DNA of 45,758 nt, taken from contig RFVA01000013.1 of assembly GCA_009922685.1 (NCBI GenBank), forward strand, positions 1 to 45,758, read 5' to 3'. Source of the stretch: Gammaproteobacteria bacterium (GTDB lineage: Bacteria; Pseudomonadota; Gammaproteobacteria; Methylococcales; Methylococcaceae). Under the pieces are notes generated by a model. The model saw nothing but the letters and a program-made list of their open reading frames with translations, was not told where the DNA came from and ran no database searches. Shown here piece after piece: positions 39,819-45,758 of the stretch. Numbering within the stretch: position 1 is the first letter of the stretch; every line of letters begins with the position of its first letter. Made by a program: the position numbers and the translations under genes.

Positions 39819-40724
39819 TTAATCATCGGAAGGTGGCTCGGCGCTTGGGTCCAACGTTTGATTCTCGATGCCTCCCTCCCACTCGCTGTCTTCTTTGGAC
39901 GGCGAAGAATCACCCAAGAGCGCCTTTGAGGTTTCAGGTGTCATGAGGAAGGTCAAGCCAAGATCCCGCCTTAAGAGAACCAGTTCAGGAGACTTTTGAA
40001 CGACCACAAATTCCGTGGTCGCGCCCCCCAAAAGATCAAGACGGATGATTTCACCGATCATTGTTGGATCTCCCCGCTGGACCTCAATGGCTCTGGCACT
40101 CTCCCACGCTAACAAAAGCTCTTTGGCATCAAAACCAGCACGGGGCGGCGTGACCAATAGGCTCCCGTCGACCGCCCGCTCTATTTTTAATCCTGGAAGG
40201 GTGAGCGACTTAATTGTGACCCCATCGGCAACGAGTTTCTTTTGGACGTAATCGGTCGCCTGAGCTGTCAGGTGGTGAGAGAACCCATCACTGACCAAAT
40301 GCAGGGTCTCCCCAACCTCGACATAGCGCCTGAAACTTAAAGGATCCGTTGCCCCAAAGGTCATCACATGATCGTTGAGTTTTAGGATCGCTAGCGGCTT
40401 ATCAAGACCGAAGGGAGTGAGCTTCAGATCCTTCATGGAATACTGGACTTCACTCTTGGTTTTGGTGATATCCAGCAGCTGTTCGATCCTTAAAGGATTC
40501 GCCGGAGCCTCCATGGGGGCCGTCAAGAACCAGGTTCCCGCTTTCCTCTCGAAGACGATCGCATCCGGATTTAAAAGCTCAATCCGATCGATGCCGGAGG
40601 TGTCCATGTTCAGCAGCCCTATGGGTGGGACCTCTTTTGGCTTTCCGGGCCTAAAGTGGGCCACTAGGGCTAACGCCACGATCAGGATCAGCAGCGCGAG
40701 ATTCCGACCGCTTCTCGGAGACAT
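39819..40724 (-). CDS. DUF4340 domain protein of the GldG-type ABC cassette
   Basis: A 301-residue protein with one N-terminal membrane segment (about 8-24) and a large periplasmic part of the DUF4340 type (IDRIELLNPDAIVFERKAGTWFLTAPMEAPANPLRIEQLLDI; LTPFGLDKPLAILKLND). DUF4340 genes commonly close cassettes of ABC-2 ATPase, permease and GldG-like protein. Function is unknown. One base separates it from the GldG-like gene upstream. The C-terminus is acidic. Confidence 0.85.
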   Translation of the reverse strand: MSPRSGRNLALLILIVALALVAHFRPGKPKEVPPIGLLNMDTSGIDRIELLNPDAIVFERKAGTWFLTAPMEAPANPLRIEQLLDITKTKSEVQYSMKDLKLTPFGLDKPLAILKLNDHVMTFGATDPLSFRRYVEVGETLHLVSDGFSHHLTAQATDYVQKKLVADGVTIKSLTLPGLKIERAVDGSLLVTPPRAGFDAKELLLAWESARAIEVQRGDPTMIGEIIRLDLLGGATTEFVVVQKSPELVLLRRDLGLTFLMTPETSKALLGDSSPSKEDSEWEGGIENQTLDPSAEPPSDD

Positions 40725-40725
40725 C

Positions 40726-42126
40726 TCAGCGGTTCCTGCGCTTGAACCAAACGAAGGCCCCGGTCCCGATGAGCAAGAAAGGGATCACAAAAAGGAAGCC
40801 AATGGCCATAGCGCCCGAAGCAAGCGATGACAGCTGAATCTTTCGGTCCGGTGCTTCCGCCTTCTGGATATTGATCATCGTATCTGACTGACTCAGCCAT
40901 TGAAGGATATTGACGCCGAGCGCAAGATTTCCGCCATTACCCAAATAGGCGTTCGACAGGAAATCGCCGTCACCGATGATAACCAGACGCTGCTCAGAAG
41001 GCTTTGCGGCCAAGTTCGATTCTGGCGCCACGGCCTGGCTTGAGGCGGGTGCGCCAGGTTTCGGGCGATTCAAGGCAATCCCAATATCAAGAGGCCCCCT
41101 TTTTTCCCCCAAAGCGGCATCAAAGGCAATCTTGCCCTCAAGGGGCGATGTCTCCGTCCAAGAGCGCTCAAGGGTCACGAGGAAAGGGTCTCGCTCGAAG
41201 TCATTCTCCGTCTTGATCACCATTGCGACCGAGGAGGGGAAGACCGTCATCTCTTGAAATCCTTTGGTGATGGGATGAGGCGGATAATCTGCAACCAAGG
41301 CAAAAGTAGGATCATCAATCCCCAGCAGTTGGGTCGAGGCATCGACGACTGTCCCCGGAAGGAGCTGAATACCCAGGTTTTCGGCGAGAGGCTGGAGAGA
41401 ACCTGATGGACCGGGATCACTCAGCCACCAAAGTGCCCCGCCCGCCGCCACGTAATTTTGAATCAGCTTGATTTCACCCGGCAGCATCGCGGACTTCGGG
41501 CTCGCTATCACGAGGACCTGATTGTTCATCGGCAGCTTCGGCGTCGCGGCCAGATTTAAGGCGCTCACCTTAAAGCCCTTTCGCTTGAGTTCATCAGTGA
41601 ACTGTTTGAGATCGTGGCTCGCGTCCCCTTCGGGCGCGCGTTCTCCATGCCCTGATAGAAACACAATCTCTCGATCAATCGGTGCCACCAGCCGTTGTAG
41701 GGCATTGGTCAAGGTCATCTCACGCGCTTCTTCGATCTTCTCGGTGCGCCCTTGATAGGTCAAAACCAATTCTCCATCGACCTTGATTCCCCATTGCCGG
41801 ACCCGATCAGGCTGAGTATCCGGATTGATAAAATCAAGGGCCAGGGTCTGACCCCCTTCGTTGTAGCGATCCACTAATTCACGGATGGGTTCGCGGACCT
41901 GCTGATTCTCTCGGGCATAGGCCGTCACCGTCACTGGTTCTTTAAAAAGTTCAAGCACCTTGAGGCTATTAGAAGACAAGGTGTGCTGATGACCCGCGGT
42001 CCAATCAAAGCGAATGGAATACTCCGTACTTAACCAAGCCAAAAGGCCGATGACGGCCAAAAAAAGGGCACTGAACAAAAGATTCTGAAGACGAATTTCG
42101 AGATGAGTCTTGCGATTGATCTTCAT
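40726..42126 (-). CDS. GldG-like ABC-type auxiliary protein
   Basis: A 466-residue protein with N- and C-terminal membrane segments (about 15-32 and 437-460) around a periplasmic domain of the ABC_transp_aux/GldG class (VTVTAYARENQQVREPIRELVDRYNEGGQTLALDFINPD; IVFLSGHGERAPEGD; LVIIGDGDFLSNAYLGNGGN). In gliding bacteria GldG is an ABC transporter partner; outside them the role is unclear. The ATG overlaps the stop of the permease gene (ATGA). Confidence 0.87.
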   Translation of the reverse strand: MKINRKTHLEIRLQNLLFSALFLAVIGLLAWLSTEYSIRFDWTAGHQHTLSSNSLKVLELFKEPVTVTAYARENQQVREPIRELVDRYNEGGQTLALDFINPDTQPDRVRQWGIKVDGELVLTYQGRTEKIEEAREMTLTNALQRLVAPIDREIVFLSGHGERAPEGDASHDLKQFTDELKRKGFKVSALNLAATPKLPMNNQVLVIASPKSAMLPGEIKLIQNYVAAGGALWWLSDPGPSGSLQPLAENLGIQLLPGTVVDASTQLLGIDDPTFALVADYPPHPITKGFQEMTVFPSSVAMVIKTENDFERDPFLVTLERSWTETSPLEGKIAFDAALGEKRGPLDIGIALNRPKPGAPASSQAVAPESNLAAKPSEQRLVIIGDGDFLSNAYLGNGGNLALGVNILQWLSQSDTMINIQKAEAPDRKIQLSSLASGAMAIGFLFVIPFLLIGTGAFVWFKRRNR

Positions 42127-42878
42127 TTTTGGAGACGATCGTGATCAAGGCGATGGACACTCAGCACCAGGAAAGTGGTGATGAACAAAATAAAATAAAG
42201 GACGTCGGTTGTACTCACCCACCCCCTGAGGAGCCCTTCATAATGTCGAAGAAGGGAGAGATACTGAAGAACAGAGGCGCCACTGGATCCCGACTGGGAG
42301 GACCAGTCGAGGATCCAAAGCATCAATAAAATACCAAAGGTGCTGACCGCAGCGACGGTCGGCTGTGCCGTCAAGGCCGACATATAAAGTCCCACCGCTG
42401 CAAAGCCCGCAAGAAGCAGCGAGAGCCCTAAGACACAAGCTGCGAGTTTCCCCATATCCAGCGCCCCCCCCAGTAGGAGGGACAAGGGCATCAGAAGAAT
42501 CATCCCGACGATCAGGAGAAGAAATCCCAAAACCCCAAGATATTTCCCAAGCACAATCTCGGTCATGGAGACCGGCGCGGTAAAGAGAAGGGTCAGCGTC
42601 TTGTTGCGGCGTTCCTCACTAATCAGCCGCATCGTTAAAAGAGGGGTAACCAGCATCAGAATAATGCCCGCATTGCCAAAGAGGGGGGCGATGATCGAAT
42701 CGGTTACCCCAGGGGCCTCTTCCATCCCAGCGATGCGCGGCTGGATCATCAGGTAGTAATCCAATTGGGCGAGAAACATGAAGGCCAGGATAAACTGGAT
42801 GATGCCCAGCATGGTCCAGGCCAATGGGGATAGAAAGAGGGTTCTAAACTCCCGCCCTGCAATGACCAATGCCATCAT
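42123..42878 (-). CDS. ABC-2 type permease (GldF-like)
   Basis: A 251-residue membrane protein with six predicted membrane segments and the ABC-2 pattern (FRTLFLSPLAWTMLGIIQFILAF; LLTMRLISEERRNKTLTLLFTAPVSMTEIVLGKYLG). It pairs with the ATPase upstream and the GldG-like protein downstream, each joined by a 4-base ATGA overlap. It likely forms an export or envelope-assembly complex of unknown substrate. Confidence 0.9.
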   Translation of the reverse strand: MMALVIAGREFRTLFLSPLAWTMLGIIQFILAFMFLAQLDYYLMIQPRIAGMEEAPGVTDSIIAPLFGNAGIILMLVTPLLTMRLISEERRNKTLTLLFTAPVSMTEIVLGKYLGVLGFLLLIVGMILLMPLSLLLGGALDMGKLAACVLGLSLLLAGFAAVGLYMSALTAQPTVAAVSTFGILLMLWILDWSSQSGSSGASVLQYLSLLRHYEGLLRGWVSTTDVLYFILFITTFLVLSVHRLDHDRLQK

Positions 42879-43819
42879 GGGATTTGCTCCTCGGCCGAAA
42901 TGGGCGTTCGGGTGATATCAATGAAAATCTGCTCCATACTGCACCGCTCAGGCATCAGCTCCCGAAGTCCCCAACCCGAATTCACGACCAGCGCGGCCAG
43001 AGATTCTGAAGGATCCTCTGTTTTATCGTGAAAAATGCGGTAGTGATGATCACCAAGGTCATCAATACGCTGGATCGGGGGCATCAACGCCATGACCTCA
43101 AGATCAGGGGTTCTGGCCGTTGCCAATAAAAGGCTTGAAGCCCGCATTTGTTGTTCGAGTCCCTCGATACGGTCATTGAAAACCAATCGTCCCTGATGAA
43201 TGATCTGGACTCTGGTGCAGGATTCCTGGACCTCTGAAAGGATATGTGTCGAGAGAATGACACCATGCTCCTGACCAAGATCCCGAATCAGCTCACGAAT
43301 CTCTCGGATCTGGATAGGATCAAGACCGACGGTGGGTTCATCAAGAATAATCACGTCCGGCATGTGGACAATCGCTTGAGCAATACCGACACGCTGCTGG
43401 TAACCCTTGGACAGATTCCCAATCAGACGATCGGCGACATCCTTAAGGCCGGTTCTCTCCCTCGCCTGATCAAGGGCCTTTTGCCGGCGCTCCATCGGAA
43501 TCCCATGCAGCCTTGCACAATAGCCAAGAAATTCATCCACCGTCAGATCGCGGTAGACCGGGGGAATTTCGGGGAGATAACCCAACGCCCGCTTGGCTTC
43601 TTTAGGTTGATCCAGCATATCGATGCCATTGATTAAAACCTGCCCAGACGTTGGGGCAAGATTCCCACAAATCATCTGCATGGTCGATGTCTTACCCGCC
43701 CCATTGGGCCCTAAGAATCCTAGAATCTCGCCTTTCTCAAGAGCAAAGGACACGTTATTGACGGCGCAGTGATCGCCGTAATAACGGGTGAGTTGTTCAA
43801 CCTCGATGAGCTTTTGCAT
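42875..43819 (-). CDS. ABC-2 type ATP-binding protein (GldA-like)
   Basis: A 314-residue ATPase. Walker A is GPNGAGKTS, the signature is LSKGYQQRVGIAQA, Walker B is VIILDEP, and the switch His lies in LSTH. The C-terminal 90 residues are the usual extension of gliding-type or CcmA-type ABC-2 ATPases. The start at 43819 was chosen from the protein alignment pattern (MQKLIEVEQLTRYYG); an upstream frame reaches 43861. First gene of the operon that includes permease, GldG-like, DUF4340 and mutM. Confidence 0.92.
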   Translation of the reverse strand: MQKLIEVEQLTRYYGDHCAVNNVSFALEKGEILGFLGPNGAGKTSTMQMICGNLAPTSGQVLINGIDMLDQPKEAKRALGYLPEIPPVYRDLTVDEFLGYCARLHGIPMERRQKALDQARERTGLKDVADRLIGNLSKGYQQRVGIAQAIVHMPDVIILDEPTVGLDPIQIREIRELIRDLGQEHGVILSTHILSEVQESCTRVQIIHQGRLVFNDRIEGLEQQMRASSLLLATARTPDLEVMALMPPIQRIDDLGDHHYRIFHDKTEDPSESLAALVVNSGWGLRELMPERCSMEQIFIDITRTPISAEEQIP

Positions 43820-43885
43820 GTTGTTTCGTCGAATGAGCACTAAATGGCCATGAGGCATCATGACCTTAAATCTGCTGCATAGCTA

Positions 43886-43914
43886 TTGACCGGCTCAGTC
43901 AATTACATTACATA
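43886..43914 (+). promoter_or_regulatory. Candidate sigma-70 promoter of pntAB
   Basis: TTGACC (43886-43891), a 17-base spacer and TACATA (43909-43914) match the sigma-70 pattern, 190 bases upstream of pntA. No other strong pair is visible in this gap. Not proven to be active. Confidence 0.4.
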
Positions 43915-44044
43915 GAGTGCGGCCTAGGAGGATAAGGCCATTTTGAGCCTGACCGTCCTCCCGCTTTCGCCCCCAAAGCCGGATAAGGTCGCTACAATCA
44001 AACCCAAAGGCTTCGATCGATTAATCCGTCAATAACCATAAATT

Positions 44045-44082
44045 AAGGCGTTGTGAGAGCCCTTAGGTCCTCACAACGCCTT
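44045..44082 (+). promoter_or_regulatory. Perfect 13-bp hairpin in the pntA leader
   Basis: AAGGCGTTGTGAG (44045-44057) and CTCACAACGCCTT (44070-44082) are perfect complements around a 12-base loop. The hairpin ends 22 bases before the pntA ATG, just ahead of the GAGGAGA ribosome binding site. No T-run follows on either strand. It could be an operator, an RNA stabiliser or a regulator of translation. Confidence 0.6.
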
Positions 44083-44104
44083 ATTATAACGAGGAGAAAC
44101 GTGT

Positions 44105-45652
44105 ATGCGTATTGGTGTTCCCAAAGAGCTTCATCCCGGAGAAAAACGGGTAGCGACCGTCCCCGAAGTCGCCGAAAAGCTCATCAAACTCGGCTTTGCA
44201 GTGACCATCGAACACGATGCCGGCGCTCAAGCCAACTTCACCGATGACGCCTACGAGGCGGTAGGCTGCCAGATCGCCGATCGGGACAGCGTGTGGTCGA
44301 CGGCGGACATCATCCTTAAGGTGAGAGGACCTGCAAACTATCCCCAGCTCGGTGTCGATGAAACCCAATGCCTCAAGGAAGGGCAACACCTGGTCAGCTT
44401 CATCTGGCCGGCGCAGAATGCTCCTTTGATGGATCAATTGGCAGATCGCAAGGCGACCGTCATCGCCATGGACAGCGTCCCCCGTATCTCCAGGGCTCAA
44501 AAGCTTGATGCCCTCAGTTCCATGGCCAACATCGCCGGCTACCGTGCGGTGATTGAAGCAGCCCATGAATTCGGTCGCTTCTTTACCGGCCAAATCACAG
44601 CTGCGGGCAAAGTCCCCCCTGCAAAGGTCTTTATCATTGGGGTCGGGGTCGCGGGGCTTGCCGCGATTGGCGCGGCCAATGGCCTTGGAGCGATTGTCAG
44701 AGCCTCCGATACGCGACCCGAGGTCAAAGACCAAGTCAAATCGATGGGCGCCGAATTTGTTGATGTGGATTACCAAGAGGAAGGCTCCACCGCAGGGGGC
44801 TATGCCAAGGTGATGAGCGAGGCTTACCAAAAAGCTCAGATGGCCCTTTATGCCAATCAGGCCAAGGACGTCGACATCATCATCACCACCGCACTCATTC
44901 CCGGAAAGCCAGCACCTCGCTTGATTACCCGTGAGATGGTCGAGTCGATGAAACCTGGGAGTGTCATTGTCGATCTCGCAGCAGAACAAGGCGGTAATTG
45001 TGAACTCACAGAACCAGGACAAGTGGTCGTAAAGCACGGCGTCACCATTGTCGGATATACCGATCTTCCAAGCCGCTTGGCCCGTCAGTCATCGACTCTT
45101 TACGCAACGAATCTCTTAAGGCTTCTCGAGGAACTCTGCAAAGAGAAAAACGGAGAAATCACCGTCAACATGGACGATGAAATGATTCGGGGGGCTACTG
45201 TGATCAAGGATGGCGCCATTACCTGGCCACCACCCCCCATCGCCGTCTCTGCCGCTAAGCCGAAAGCGGAGGCTGCAGCGCCTGTGGTCAAGGAGGTCAA
45301 GCCTCCCTTGCTCCCAGCCTGGGCTCAAAGCGTTCTCAAATTCGCGCTTCTCGGGCTTCTCTTCTGGTGGGTCGGCGCCAACGCACCGGCCGCCTTCATG
45401 GCTCACTTTACGGTGTTTGTCCTCGCCTGTTTTGTGGGTTACATGGTGATTTGGAATGTGACACCCGCCCTTCATACCCCGCTGATGAGCGTGACCAACG
45501 CCATCTCCAGCATCATCGCGATCGGTGCCCTGGTCCAGATTTCATCGCCTGAAATCGCCATCCTCGCCGGGATCGCCTTGGTTCTTACTTCCATCAACAT
45601 GGCCGGCGGCTTCTGGGTGACCCAGCGCATGCTCAGCATGTTCAGAAAATAA
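44105..45652 (+). CDS. pntA: NAD(P) transhydrogenase subunit alpha PntA
   Basis: A 515-residue subunit of the proton-translocating transhydrogenase, which uses the proton gradient to reduce NADP+ with NADH. The first 370 residues form the NAD-binding domain ([36 protein letters not shown]; the Rossmann motif [32 protein letters not shown]). A linker rich in Ala/Pro/Lys and about four membrane segments (410-515) follow. Both parts in one chain is the E. coli form, unlike the split PntAA/PntAB of many alphaproteobacteria. GAGGAGA precedes the ATG. pntB starts 17 bases after its stop. Confidence 0.97.
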   Translation: MRIGVPKELHPGEKRVATVPEVAEKLIKLGFAVTIEHDAGAQANFTDDAYEAVGCQIADRDSVWSTADIILKVRGPANYPQLGVDETQCLKEGQHLVSFIWPAQNAPLMDQLADRKATVIAMDSVPRISRAQKLDALSSMANIAGYRAVIEAAHEFGRFFTGQITAAGKVPPAKVFIIGVGVAGLAAIGAANGLGAIVRASDTRPEVKDQVKSMGAEFVDVDYQEEGSTAGGYAKVMSEAYQKAQMALYANQAKDVDIIITTALIPGKPAPRLITREMVESMKPGSVIVDLAAEQGGNCELTEPGQVVVKHGVTIVGYTDLPSRLARQSSTLYATNLLRLLEELCKEKNGEITVNMDDEMIRGATVIKDGAITWPPPPIAVSAAKPKAEAAAPVVKEVKPPLLPAWAQSVLKFALLGLLFWWVGANAPAAFMAHFTVFVLACFVGYMVIWNVTPALHTPLMSVTNAISSIIAIGALVQISSPEIAILAGIALVLTSINMAGGFWVTQRMLSMFRK

Positions 45653-45669
45653 TCAGCGGAGCCACAATT

Positions 45670-45758
45670 ATGTTTTCTGAAGGTCTCGTAACCGTCTCCT
45701 ACATCGCCTCGACCATCCTCTTTATCTTGAGTCTTGGTGGCCTTTCAAACCCAGAAAC
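45670..45758 (+). CDS. pntB: NAD(P) transhydrogenase subunit beta PntB (N-terminal fragment)
   Basis: The first 29 codons from the ATG at 45670 encode MFSEGLVTVSYIASTILF and a further ILSLGGLSNPE, the conserved first membrane segment of PntB. GGAG lies 8 bases before the ATG. The gene continues beyond the window. It is cotranscribed with pntA. Confidence 0.92.
   Translation, partial: MFSEGLVTVSYIASTILFILSLGGLSNPE

Noticed and set aside
44084-45037. 317-codon minus-strand frame opposite pntA
   Set aside because: It is a shadow of strongly biased codon use in pntA, without ribosome binding site or family match.
1-45758. CRISPR arrays, insertion sequences, prophage genes and riboswitches
   Set aside because: Reading both strands, I found no regular direct repeats with spacers, no transposase or integrase frame, and no leader matching a riboswitch core that I know.

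Overview
The window is 45.8 kb of dense, moderate-GC bacterial chromosome with Gram-negative features: several lipobox lipoproteins, periplasmic enzymes, a di-haem cytochrome c peroxidase, ubiquinone synthesis (UbiG) and an E. coli-style undivided PntA. I read it as a proteobacterium, most likely gammaproteobacterial, but no single marker fixes the genus. I see no insertion sequence, phage gene or CRISPR array.

Left part (1-9.7 kb, all minus strand) carries secreted proteins. An EXORDIUM/PHI-1-like protein with IPT/TIG domains is cut by the window edge. After it come a small secreted protein and a coupled operon of sulfatase, SUMF1/FGE-like protein and sulfatase. Both sulfatases carry the C-x-P-S/T-R formylglycine motif and a dockerin-like C-terminal calcium-loop module. 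One sulfatase has a frameshift that detaches that module. The FGE-like protein lacks the usual cysteine pair. A periplasmic alpha-carbonic anhydrase with a small secreted partner follows.

9.7-22.4 kb: a histidine kinase/response regulator pair, several small lipoproteins and membrane proteins, a MalY/PatB-type C-S lyase, and the ergothioneine genes egtD and egtB. Between egtD and egtB, on the opposite strand, lies a gene for a secreted protein with two SUMF1-like domains, flanked by an AT-rich tract. A GNAT acetyltransferase, an NTF2-like protein, a SmbP-like histidine-rich metal-binding protein and tRNA-Pro(UGG) follow.

22.4-28.9 kb: one minus-strand operon runs MoxR-type AAA+ ATPase, DUF58 protein, ABC ATPase, membrane-anchored solute-binding protein, fused double permease. 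Its genes overlap or nearly touch. The MoxR protein has Asn in place of the Walker B Asp. This is the most unusual gene combination in the window.

28.9-45.8 kb: small envelope proteins, cytochrome c peroxidase, a WbuC-type cupin, an internally duplicated lipoprotein, DNA photolyase coupled to a DCC thiol oxidoreductase, an SRPBCC protein, ubiG, purE-purK, and a minus-strand operon of ABC-2 ATPase, permease, GldG-like protein, DUF4340 protein and mutM. The window ends in pntA and the start of pntB, preceded by a perfect 13-bp hairpin.
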